The translations under genes were made by a program, and so were the position numbers. Below are positions 54,175 to 62,727 of a stretch of 64,000 nt of DNA, piece by piece (within the stretch, counting starts at the first letter, position 1; the number at the start of each line of letters is the position of its first letter). This DNA is from Tectiglobus sp965247245 (GTDB lineage Bacteria > Pseudomonadota > Alphaproteobacteria > Rhizobiales > Hyphomicrobiaceae). The notes beneath the pieces were generated by a model. The model was not told the origin of the DNA. It ran no database searches and saw nothing but the letters and a program-made list of their open reading frames with translations. Where the stretch lies: assembly GCA_965247245.1 (NCBI GenBank), contig CBDFGV010000003.1, positions 3,906,001 to 3,970,000 on the forward strand. The letters are read 5' to 3'.

Positions 54175-55106
54175 CAGTTCTCTTGTTTCAACTTCAGACC
54201 GATATCGTATACCCGCGACTTTGGAACGCCAAGCTCGGCGGCAACCAGCTTCGCAGCACGTGCCGGTGGGTAGTCCTTGAGGATCAAGGCCAGTTTGGCT
54301 TGGATCAGGTCATCCGAAATCTCTTCCACTGCAGCAGCCTTGCTCTGTCCGACAACAATCGTGATCTCACCACGCGCCGCGACATCATCAGACCAGCCTA
54401 CCAACTCCGAAAGTGTGCCCCGCTTGATCTCCTCGTAACGCTTGGTGATTTCGCGAGCGACGGCTGCAGGGCGCGGGCCGAGAACATCTGCAAGATCTTT
54501 GAGGCAGCCATTCAGCCGATGCGGCGATTCATAAAGAACGAGCGTTGCGGGAACAGTCGCAAGCTCTTCAATCTGCTGGCGCCGTTGCGTCGTTTTCTGC
54601 GCGAGAAAACCCGCGAACAGAAAACGGTCAGTTGCCAGGCCTGAAACGGTCAGAGCCGAGATCACGGCTGATGGCCCCGGCACCGGAACAACTTGATGGC
54701 CCGCGTCAAGCGCAGCCGTCGCCAATTTGAATCCCGGGTCGGATATGGCCGGCGTGCCCGCATCTGAAATCAGGGCGACAGACCGGCCAGCCGATAGCTC
54801 TTTGAGGATTTCCGGGCGAACCTCACCTGCATTGTGTTCTTGGTAAACGGACAGGCGTCGGCGAATTCCAAAGCGCTCCAGGAGGCGACGGCTGATCCTG
54901 GTGTCCTCGCAAAAAAGACGGTCAACGCCGGCCATAGTGGCAAGCGCTCTAAGTGAAACATCGCCAAGATTACCAATCGGAGTTGCGACAAAATAGAGAC
55001 CTGGAGCAACCGTTGTCGCCAACAGCCGCTCAAGTTCGTTGGCGACGGCCTGACCAATAGTGACTTGGTTTGCGCCCTCGCCGAGGTCGTTTTCAACGTT
55101 TGCCAA
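54174..55106 (-). CDS. rsmI: 16S rRNA (cytidine-1402 2'-O)-methyltransferase
   Basis: About 310 residues from a TTG at 55106, which has GGAG seven bases upstream; the frame is open to 55154. Tetrapyrrole-methylase fold: YFVATPIGNLGDVSLRAL, CEDTRISRRLLERF, LISDAGTPAISDPGF, and VPGPSAVISAL. Methylates C1402 in the ribosomal P site. Divergent from the LppC-like gene. Confidence 0.93.
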   Translation of the reverse strand: MANVENDLGEGANQVTIGQAVANELERLLATTVAPGLYFVATPIGNLGDVSLRALATMAGVDRLFCEDTRISRRLLERFGIRRRLSVYQEHNAGEVRPEILKELSAGRSVALISDAGTPAISDPGFKLATAALDAGHQVVPVPGPSAVISALTVSGLATDRFLFAGFLAQKTTQRRQQIEELATVPATLVLYESPHRLNGCLKDLADVLGPRPAAVAREITKRYEEIKRGTLSELVGWSDDVAARGEITIVVGQSKAAAVEEISDDLIQAKLALILKDYPPARAAKLVAAELGVPKSRVYDIGLKLKQEN

Positions 55107-55309
55107 AATCAAACTCCGGTGCGAGCGAGGCAAAAAGCAGCATTTATGCCCCACTCTTGATGTTTTGTGCCTTTATCCACCAGGAGCGCTGGTGCGATCA
55201 ACGCGAATATGCGTGTTCATCGTTGGTTGTGCGGGTTAAGCACACGCAATCACGTGAATTGTACCACTATCTGAGCTGCCGCTAAGTTTGGCTGTTTCCG
55301 CATCGAGGG

Positions 55310-56620
55310 TTGCGAACTTTGAGAACAGACTTTGGCAAATACTGGCCTCTTAAGGCTACCGCAATTGTCGCGATGCTGGTCTTTCTGGCAGCAAAGGTCA
55401 CCGGCTGTGCGGGTGGCGGCTCATCGCCAGCCTCGCAGCTAACCAGCGTGCCAAACGCAAACGCAACCGCACAAAGCACGACGGGCGCGGTTGCTCCTAT
55501 AGGTGGTAAGGTCCAAGCCAAAGTTGCACTGCTACTGCCGCTGTCGGCCAAAGGTCAGCACGCCGTGGTCGCCAACGGCATGAAGCAGGCCGCCGAGTTG
55601 GCACTCTTTGAGAATAATCAGCCCGGCTTCCGGCTTCTGGTCAAAGATACCAAGGGTACGGTTGAAGGCGCTCGTGCCGCTGCCACAACCGCGGCAGCAG
55701 ATGGAACTGAACTTGTTATCGGGCCATTGTTCTCGTCCTCGGTCAAAGCCGTATCAGATGTACTGCGCCCGGCAGGCATCCCGATTGTTGCTTTCTCAAA
55801 CAATCCGCAGGTCGCTGGAAACGGCACCTATCTGATGAGCTTCCTCGTCTCGGAAGAGGTCGAGCGTGTGATCAGCTATGCGGCATCTCGCGGGCGATCA
55901 CAGTTTGCAGCCCTGATCTCTGACGACGAGTACGGCAAAATCGTCGAGCACGTCTTTCGCCAGACGGTTCAGCGACATGGTGGCATAGTCGTTGGCCTTG
56001 AGCGTTATCCGCCAGGCACAGGCGGCATACTGGAGCCAGCGCGCAAACTGTTCGAAGACATCGAGGTCGCCCGAGAGAACGGTGTCATCGTCGACTCGTT
56101 GTTCATCCCTGGTGGACCTGAACTCCTGTCCATCATTGCGCCGTCGATCAAGCACGCAAAACTCGACACCAATACGATTAAGCTCCTCGGCACGGGCGGC
56201 TGGGACTATCCAAACATCGGCCGCGAACGCGCATTTGTCGGCGGCTGGTTTCCATCACCCGATCCACGCAATTGGCGTAGTTTTTCTGAGAAATTCTCAA
56301 AGGCCAATGGGGGCGCGCCGCCGCGAATTGCGAGTCTTGCACACAACGCTGTGACGATTGCCATCAAACTTGCCATGGCCAATCCGAAGGGGCAGCGCTA
56401 CACGGCCGCCAACCTGACACGACCAACAGGCTTTGGCGGTGTGGACGGCGCGGTTCGGTTTACGGCCGGCGGGCTGCCTCAAAGGGGCCTTGCGGTGCTG
56501 GAAATTCAGAAGTTCGGCAATCAGGTGATTGACGCAGCACCACAAACCTTCGCCGGAACCATAGTGGGGCAGACCGCACCACAATCGACCTATCAGTACG
56601 CATTTTCACCCACACGCTAG
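55310..56620 (+). CDS. LppC/LpoA-like lipoprotein, penicillin-binding protein activator
   Basis: About 436 residues. A lipoprotein signal ends at the lipobox KVTGC near residue 34. The rest is a periplasmic-binding-like fold (VALLLPLSAKGQHAVVANGM, LVIGPLFSSSVKAVSDVL, GGWDYPNIGRERAFVGGWF). Relatives of LpoA activate cell wall synthases from the outer membrane. Start is TTG; the true start could lie slightly downstream. Position beside rsmI/yraN is typical. Confidence 0.88.
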   Translation: MRTLRTDFGKYWPLKATAIVAMLVFLAAKVTGCAGGGSSPASQLTSVPNANATAQSTTGAVAPIGGKVQAKVALLLPLSAKGQHAVVANGMKQAAELALFENNQPGFRLLVKDTKGTVEGARAAATTAAADGTELVIGPLFSSSVKAVSDVLRPAGIPIVAFSNNPQVAGNGTYLMSFLVSEEVERVISYAASRGRSQFAALISDDEYGKIVEHVFRQTVQRHGGIVVGLERYPPGTGGILEPARKLFEDIEVARENGVIVDSLFIPGGPELLSIIAPSIKHAKLDTNTIKLLGTGGWDYPNIGRERAFVGGWFPSPDPRNWRSFSEKFSKANGGAPPRIASLAHNAVTIAIKLAMANPKGQRYTAANLTRPTGFGGVDGAVRFTAGGLPQRGLAVLEIQKFGNQVIDAAPQTFAGTIVGQTAPQSTYQYAFSPTR

Positions 56621-56758
56621 CGCGAATTTGACCGTCGTTCGAACCGTGTCATTTGCGCTGCGTCTACCGGTAGTTTCCCACAATGCTGCTGTGCCCAGCT
56701 GATCGGCTTCGACAAATTTGCTAGCGTGCAGCCATTCCACTAGCGACGGAGTGGCTCG

Positions 56759-58456
56759 ATGTTGAACCTACGCAGCTTCACAATCGCAACTTTTGCATTT
56801 GGTCTATCGCTATTGCTCGCGAGCTTGCCAGCCCAGTCGGCCAAGCGAATTGCACTACTGATCGGCAATAGCGCCTATCAGCATTCCGGTGAGTTGGAAA
56901 ACCCCGAAAACGATGCGCAGCTGATTGCTTCAGCGCTTCGCCAGGCCGGATTTGAGGTCACGATTCGCATTGACGCCAATCTCAAGACAATCAAGCAGGC
57001 GTTCCGTGAGCATACCGCAAAGCTAAAGGCTGCGGGTAAGGACAGCGTCGGCTTCTTCTACTATGCCGGCCATGGCACGCAGGTGAAGGGTGTCAATTAC
57101 CTGTTGCCAGTCGATGCCAACATCGAGGACGAATCCCAGGTCGAATCCGAAGCCGTCTCTGCCAGTGGGTTGCTTGCGCAGTTGGAAGGTGCCGGCAACA
57201 ACATGAACCTGGTGATCCTCGATTCATGCCGCAATAATCCATTCAAACGCGGCTACCGTGCGCAAGTGAACGGGCTTGCGCCGATGCATGCCCCGCCAAG
57301 TACGCTGATTGGTTATTCAACCCAGCCCGGCAATGTCGCCTATGATGGCACCAATGGTTACAGCCCTTATGCGATTGCTTTGCACCGTGCCATCCGGCTG
57401 CCCGGGCAAACGATCGAACAGGCATTTAAGCAGGCGCGCGCCGAGGTCAACGAAGTCACTGGCGGCAAGCAGATACCCTGGGAAGAGTCGTCTCTCTTTA
57501 CGGACTTCTATTTCTTCGAGAAGGGGCAAAAGGCGTCGCTCGCACCCGCGGCCTGGAATGGTCAGGCATTCGAGCAGGAGGCCAGTTTTTGGAAGGACAT
57601 CCGAAGCAGCCGCGACCCCGGCGCGTTTCGCAGCTACTTGAAGAAGCATCCCAAGGGAACATTCACACTTCTCGCTAACGAGCGGCTGGAAAACCTGCGG
57701 CAGCTTGCAGCTGCCAAGCCAGAACCGGCGGCAAACGCCAGTGCTGCGCCAGGGACCTATTTCTTCGATGACTTCAAGGGTGACGAAATCGGCAAGCATT
57801 GGGATGTTATGAACCCGGATCCAGAAGCCTACATCGTCGAGGACGGTAAGCTCACGGTTCTGCTCAGTGATATCCAGAAGCCATCGATGGAGAACGTTGC
57901 AAACGTGTTCCGTCTTCTCAAACCGATTCCGAAGGGCGATTGGACGATGACGGTCAAGCTCGACTTTTTACCTCAAACCATGTCCGAGTGGCTGCGTGTC
58001 GGGGTGACCAAGCGTGACGGCAAGGGCCTCATGTCATCTCTGCAAATGTACACGTCAAGCTACGGCCGTGATACGCGCGCCTACCTGCGCGGAGACAAGC
58101 GGACAAGAAAGAGCAGCGAGTTTACGCAGGAGTTGCTGAAGTTCTACGTCAAGGACTCGCGCAACATAAAGGGCCGCACAACAGCATTCAAAGAGTATGT
58201 AAAGGCAATCTATCTTCGTCTTGAGAAACGTGGTCGACGTTACATCTCGTCAGCCCGCATTGATGCACCGAAGTCCCTGGATCAAGCAAAGGCGGTTGCG
58301 AAGGACTGGGTCGAATTACCCAAGTTGACATCACTGCGGGTTCCGGGCGATCGGTTTACACTTCTATTTCGCACAACCCGTACAGACACGCGCCTGCCTG
58401 CAAATTCGGAAGGCTTGGTCAGCGTCGACTGGGTCAAGATCGAGGTTCCGAAGTGA
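56759..58456 (+). CDS. Secreted caspase-like (peptidase C14) protein with a C-terminal beta domain
   Basis: 565 residues. Signal peptide about 1-27 (ending QSAK). Caspase/metacaspase p20 with catalytic His in FFYYAGHGTQVKG and Cys in VILDSCRNNPF, and an RIALLIGNSAYQH start strand. From residue about 335 a second domain (YFFDDFKGDEIGKHWDVM) is beta-rich, of unknown function, perhaps carbohydrate or lipid binding. Periplasmic or exported. Cleavage after basic residues is typical of the family. Confidence 0.87.
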   Translation: MLNLRSFTIATFAFGLSLLLASLPAQSAKRIALLIGNSAYQHSGELENPENDAQLIASALRQAGFEVTIRIDANLKTIKQAFREHTAKLKAAGKDSVGFFYYAGHGTQVKGVNYLLPVDANIEDESQVESEAVSASGLLAQLEGAGNNMNLVILDSCRNNPFKRGYRAQVNGLAPMHAPPSTLIGYSTQPGNVAYDGTNGYSPYAIALHRAIRLPGQTIEQAFKQARAEVNEVTGGKQIPWEESSLFTDFYFFEKGQKASLAPAAWNGQAFEQEASFWKDIRSSRDPGAFRSYLKKHPKGTFTLLANERLENLRQLAAAKPEPAANASAAPGTYFFDDFKGDEIGKHWDVMNPDPEAYIVEDGKLTVLLSDIQKPSMENVANVFRLLKPIPKGDWTMTVKLDFLPQTMSEWLRVGVTKRDGKGLMSSLQMYTSSYGRDTRAYLRGDKRTRKSSEFTQELLKFYVKDSRNIKGRTTAFKEYVKAIYLRLEKRGRRYISSARIDAPKSLDQAKAVAKDWVELPKLTSLRVPGDRFTLLFRTTRTDTRLPANSEGLVSVDWVKIEVPK

Positions 58457-58561
58457 ATGCTGACAGCTCTTGTCTTGATCAACGTCTCCATTGTCCCCGG
58501 CTCGGTTTGACCAGCGCAGATAGAGCGGCAGTATTTTTGCTCAACGGCCAAGAGACGTCGC

Positions 58562-59503
58562 ATGCTTGATGTGCTGGCGGTTATATCGCCGATATTTGTG
58601 CTCATCGCTTTGGGTTATCTCGGTGGTCGCGTCGGTTGGCTGCCGGCGGAGGCGGCATCAGGGCTTGCTGCCTTCTCTTTCAATCTGGCAATACCGGCCA
58701 TGCTGTTCCGGTCCATGGTCGTCGCGGACTTGCCGTCCGCTGAGCCTTACAAGATCTGGGGCTCGTACTTCGGGGCAGCACTGGGAACGTGGCTCGTCGC
58801 TGCGATACTGACCGCGATCTATCTGCGCCGGCCCGCCGCCGACGGTGTCTCTATCGGTATGAGTGCCGGCTTCGCAAACGTGGTGATGATCGGAATTCCG
58901 CTGTGTCTTGTCGCGTTCGGTCCGCAGGCAGCAGGAACAAGTGCCATCATTGTAGCACTGCACTCGCCGTTGCTTTGGCTAATCGCCTCGCTGCACCTGG
59001 TTCTGGCCGGAAGCGACCGCAGCACCTCGCTTGTCAGTGCGGCAAGCCAGCTGTTTCGTGATATTGCAGGCAACACGATCATTCTGGCGATTGTTGCTGG
59101 TCTGCTCTGGCGGCAGACCGGACTTGGCCTGCATCCGCAGATCGATCAGATCGTTGAAATGCTGGCCAGAGCGGCCATCCCCTCAGCACTGGTTTCGCTG
59201 GGACTCAGTCTCGTCGGTTTTCGCATTGCCGGGCAGTTACCGACTCTCAGTCTGATTGTCATACTGAAACTTGTGCTGATGCCACTCTGCGCATGGTATC
59301 TGGCCAGCGAGGTCTTCCAACTACCGCCATTGGAAGTTGGAGTCATAACGATCTTTGCGGCCATGCCGACGGGTGCGAATGCCTATCTGTTCGCGTCGAA
59401 GCATGGCAGAGCGACCAACTCAGCTTCCGGCGCGGTCGCGCTGGGAACGCTTCTTTCAATCGCGACGGCCGCCGCTACGATCTATTTCCTGAACATGCGT
59501 TGA
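58562..59503 (+). CDS. AEC-family transporter
   Basis: 313 residues, about ten transmembrane helices, no signal peptide. The N-terminal VLAVISPIFVLIALGYLGGR and the late VITIFAAMPTGANAYLFAS segment are typical of the auxin efflux carrier / malonate transporter family. Substrate unknown. Confidence 0.9.
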   Translation: MLDVLAVISPIFVLIALGYLGGRVGWLPAEAASGLAAFSFNLAIPAMLFRSMVVADLPSAEPYKIWGSYFGAALGTWLVAAILTAIYLRRPAADGVSIGMSAGFANVVMIGIPLCLVAFGPQAAGTSAIIVALHSPLLWLIASLHLVLAGSDRSTSLVSAASQLFRDIAGNTIILAIVAGLLWRQTGLGLHPQIDQIVEMLARAAIPSALVSLGLSLVGFRIAGQLPTLSLIVILKLVLMPLCAWYLASEVFQLPPLEVGVITIFAAMPTGANAYLFASKHGRATNSASGAVALGTLLSIATAAATIYFLNMR

Positions 59504-59516
59504 GAATAGCGCCTAA

Positions 59517-59861
59517 TCAGGCAGCAAGAGCGACGGGTTGGGCAACTTCAGCTTCGCCGGTTCGGACAATAGCATTGTCATAAACAGGCTTTGCAAAGCC
59601 GGGCAACACACTATGGATTTCATCGAACAGGCGATGTAGCGCGTACTCCGTAGCATCCAACTGCTGGACAGTGTCGCGATGCAGAGTTTGGATCGACTCG
59701 GACCTGACAAGCGCAGACTCGACGACTTGTGAAGCGCGCTCAAACTGAAACGCAAGCGTGATACGCGCCGGCGTCTGATATTCGCTATTTATATTGATCT
59801 TCCTTTTGCGTGAGCCAAGCAGGCCGAAAGTCAAAAGTGAAATCATATTGCGCACTTCCAT
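59517..59861 (-). CDS. Hypothetical protein
   Basis: About 114 residues from the ATG at 59861. The start MEVRNMISLLTFGLLGSRKRK may be a membrane or signal stretch; the rest is helical (QTLHRDTVQQLDATEYALHRLFDEIHSVLPG). No family recognised. Convergent with the AEC transporter gene, 14 bases apart. The 59916-60208 space next to it is AT-rich and I see no gene there. Confidence 0.5.
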   Translation of the reverse strand: MEVRNMISLLTFGLLGSRKRKININSEYQTPARITLAFQFERASQVVESALVRSESIQTLHRDTVQQLDATEYALHRLFDEIHSVLPGFAKPVYDNAIVRTGEAEVAQPVALAA

Positions 59862-60208
59862 ATCATAACCCTTATCTCGGCTACTGGCGTGCGAACTTAT
59901 TTCTTTATCGGCCAATGGCCGAAAAAGTTTCGCGTCTCATGAAGCCAGCAATCCGTATCACCCGCCCATCTGTTGGGCGTTTAGGCGATAAGATAGTCTT
60001 CTCAGTAAGTTATGGGCGTAGGTTACAGTACAGCAGAATCAGTAATTAGGAAATAGTTTGTGTTCATTAATAAATTATTGACAAGGAGTTATCGCTTAGG
60101 AAGAGGTTATGATGTTCCGTGCGCAGCATTTAATTGTATCCGAGTAAGCGAAAAGCCTCCATTGTACGAGAGCACGAGCTTATTTCCGCTGTATTCTGAA
60201 TTGAGTTC

Positions 60209-61126
60209 TTATCGAGAAGGTGCAAATGCATCATATTGTTGTGTAATGCTGGCAAGCTCACCCGTTATATCCGCCAGGCTGGCCCCCGCATTGCGCAGTT
60301 GACGCAAGGATGTGTCGGCAAGGCTCTTCGATAGCTTCCGCCCGTCCTGATCCAGGATGAGGGCGTGATGATGATAGCGTGGCTCTGGTAGATCGAGCAG
60401 GGTTTGCAGCAGGCGATGGATGTCCGTCGCGGGTTGCAAGTCCTGACCGCGAACGACATGGGTAACACCTTGCAGGGCGTCATCAATGACACAAGCCATG
60501 TGATAGCTCGTACCATTGTCTTTTCGGGCCAGAACCACGTCACCCCATCTCATGGGGTCGACCGTATATCTTTCTTCGCGGCCGCAGGTGTCGAAGGAGA
60601 TGTACGACATCTCGTCTCCGTCCAAGCGATCCAGCGCCATCCGCATCGCTTTCTCCATGTCGAGGCGAAGCGCAAATTGCTCACCCGATGAGAGGCGCTG
60701 GGAGATCTCCCATTCGCTCATCCCCTTATGGAGTTGCGGATAGATTGGTGCGCCGTCCGGATCCGTACCGTTGCCGGACGCTGGGGCAGCCTCAGAGATT
60801 TCCTTTCGCGTAGCAAAGCACGGATAGAGCAAATCTGCGCTTCTTAATCGGTCGAGATAGCCCGCATAAATGTCGAAGCGCTCAGACTGCAGCAGGACCG
60901 GCTCTTCCCAGGTGATGCCAATCCATTTGAGATCTCGGTATATCCCATCCATGAATTCCTGCCGCCGCCGGCTGATGTCGATGTCTTCGATCCGCAGCAG
61001 CAGTCGCCCGCCGAGCTTGTCCGCCAGCGATTGATTGATTAATGCCGAAAGAGCGTGGCCAAGGTGCAGCTCACCGGTGGGACTCGGTGCAAAACGAAGG
61101 ATCGGTTGCAGGAACTGGGTTGGCAA
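60209..61126 (-). CDS. gluQ: Glutamyl-Q tRNA(Asp) synthetase
   Basis: 305 residues. A GluRS catalytic core without the anticodon-binding domain. It attaches glutamate to queuosine in tRNA-Asp. HIGH-type motif in RFAPSPTGELHLGHALSA, RIEDIDISR, and the KMSKS-type loop GRKLSKS. A Zn-binding Cys segment (YPCFATRKE) is partly visible. Complete. Confidence 0.95.
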   Translation of the reverse strand: MPTQFLQPILRFAPSPTGELHLGHALSALINQSLADKLGGRLLLRIEDIDISRRRQEFMDGIYRDLKWIGITWEEPVLLQSERFDIYAGYLDRLRSADLLYPCFATRKEISEAAPASGNGTDPDGAPIYPQLHKGMSEWEISQRLSSGEQFALRLDMEKAMRMALDRLDGDEMSYISFDTCGREERYTVDPMRWGDVVLARKDNGTSYHMACVIDDALQGVTHVVRGQDLQPATDIHRLLQTLLDLPEPRYHHHALILDQDGRKLSKSLADTSLRQLRNAGASLADITGELASITQQYDAFAPSR

Positions 61127-61160
61127 TCGTTGGCCCCGTAGGCAAGTTTGACTGTCTGAA

Positions 61161-61883
61161 TTGACGGCATTTGCGGGGTATTTTCAAGTTGATCATCTGG
61201 ATTGCGGAACATCGCGAAGTGGATCTGGCAAATTGACTGGTCTGATAATCGAGACCGAGGCTGATCTAGAGAAAGGTATTCGCTCGCTAAGGCGGAGGTG
61301 CAAGGTCATGCGCCGGGTCCACGATGCGACCGGGCTGCCACCGCTGCGCCGGCGTGCTCCGGGATTAGAAGGCCTGGCTCGTATTATTGTTGGCCAGCAG
61401 GTTTCTGTCGCTAGTGCCGACGCGATATGGCAACGGTGCGAGAGCTCTATACAACCTTTTACCGCCGAAACCATCACCGGCTTGGACGACGAAGCACTGC
61501 GCGCGGCCGGGCTCTCGCGTCCCAAGGTTCGAACCTTCCGCGCCATCACAATCGCGGCCGTAGAGGGGCGGTTGGACTTCGCCAACATGCACCTGACCGG
61601 TGATGAAGACGTCTTTACCGCGCTGACATCGATATCCGGCATCGGCCCCTGGACGGCGGATATCTTCCTCATCATGTGCCTGGGGCGCCGCGATGCCTTC
61701 GCAGCAGGCGACCTCGCTCTGCAAATCGCAGCCCAGGATGCGTACGGTCTGGCAGAGCGCCCGTCACAAGAAGAACTGTTGGAGTTGGCGGAGGCTTGGC
61801 GGCCCTGGCGCGCCGTCGCAGCTCGCTTGCTGTGGTCCCACTATCGGCTGACCAAGCAGAAGACCTCAGGTGCACCGCTTTGA
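61161..61883 (+). CDS. DNA-3-methyladenine glycosylase II (AlkA-like, HhH-GPD)
   Basis: Up to 240 residues. Removes alkylated purines from DNA. The HhH-GPD motif is ALTSISGIGPWTADIFLIMCLGRRDAFAAGDLAL with the catalytic Asp at its end (AAGDLAL); GLARIIVGQQVSVASADA precedes it. The frame starts at TTG 61161, but family members start near LIIETEADLEKG, so the TTG at 61233 is a good alternative. Confidence 0.88.
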   Translation: MTAFAGYFQVDHLDCGTSRSGSGKLTGLIIETEADLEKGIRSLRRRCKVMRRVHDATGLPPLRRRAPGLEGLARIIVGQQVSVASADAIWQRCESSIQPFTAETITGLDDEALRAAGLSRPKVRTFRAITIAAVEGRLDFANMHLTGDEDVFTALTSISGIGPWTADIFLIMCLGRRDAFAAGDLALQIAAQDAYGLAERPSQEELLELAEAWRPWRAVAARLLWSHYRLTKQKTSGAPL

Positions 61884-62189
61884 GTTTGCCGGCAAAACTG
61901 CAATGATTCTCTCAACTCATGCCGGCTCAAAATCGCCACAATGAAACCCCATCTCCATGAGTGCTGGCATAGCTGTTTGGCCGCAGCCTGCCAGATTGGG
62001 CGATATCTGCCAGTCAGTTCCCGGTCACTTGATCTCCCCAGGTACTAGCGTCAACGCCTGTTATCCAGTGGGGAAGAGGGAACTTAAACACGCCCCGGCT
62101 GGCAACTCCCACAATGTCCTGTGTCTGCAATGCGCGTTGTCGCCACCACGGCGTCCGTGCGTGTCATGAACGAGCTATGGAGTGCTGCC

Positions 62190-62624
62190 ATGAAGGTCAA
62201 TCGAAGAAGTTTTTTCGGCGTCGCAGCCGCTTCGCCTTTTGCTGCGCGCGAAGCAGCGACTAAGGCAATCGAAGCCGCGCAAATGGAAGTCTCAGGAATG
62301 AGCTTGCATTCCGACAGCCTCTATACGGGTACGAGCTACGTTGATTTCAACGAGGACGACACACCCTCCAAGACGCTCTGGGATGTCATCAAAGAAATGG
62401 GCATGCCGGAGTGGAAGAAGGATGACCTGTGGGATGATGCCAAGCGCTCACGCACAATCGATCCTGATATCGCCGCGATGCGTAGCGTTTCGATGAGCGC
62501 CAAGCTCGACATGCAATGGAAGCGCAATTACGAGACTCTCATCGCGCGCGCTTACAAGCAGCAGGAAATGGAGCTTCTGAAGCACAAGTTCTTCAGGAAG
62601 CACACCGACATTTCTGAATACTAG
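62190..62624 (+). CDS. Secreted orphan protein with Tat-like signal
   Basis: 144 residues from the ATG at 62190, seven bases after GGAG. The start MKVNRRSFFGVAAASPFAAREA is like a twin-arginine signal but with a short hydrophobic core. The remainder is polar, rich in Asp, Lys and Met (SKTLWDVIKEMGMPEWKKDDL). No family recognised. The 61884-62189 space before it shows no gene. Alternative starts at 62166 and 62121 exist. Confidence 0.6.
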   Translation: MKVNRRSFFGVAAASPFAAREAATKAIEAAQMEVSGMSLHSDSLYTGTSYVDFNEDDTPSKTLWDVIKEMGMPEWKKDDLWDDAKRSRTIDPDIAAMRSVSMSAKLDMQWKRNYETLIARAYKQQEMELLKHKFFRKHTDISEY

Positions 62625-62727
62625 ATCATCGCGCGTTGGTCTGTCTCTTCGGTCCGGACATATCAGCAGGTTTGAACCGGACCGATTCTTCGCTAGGTTG
62701 GCGGCTCAATCATCAGGGGCCCAAGTG

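Noticed and set aside
59810..60302. Short plus-strand frames in the AT-rich gap
   Set aside because: No ribosome sites or family signals; low-GC sequence with chance frames.
61957..62169. 70-residue plus-strand frame
   Set aside because: No recognisable features and poor start context.
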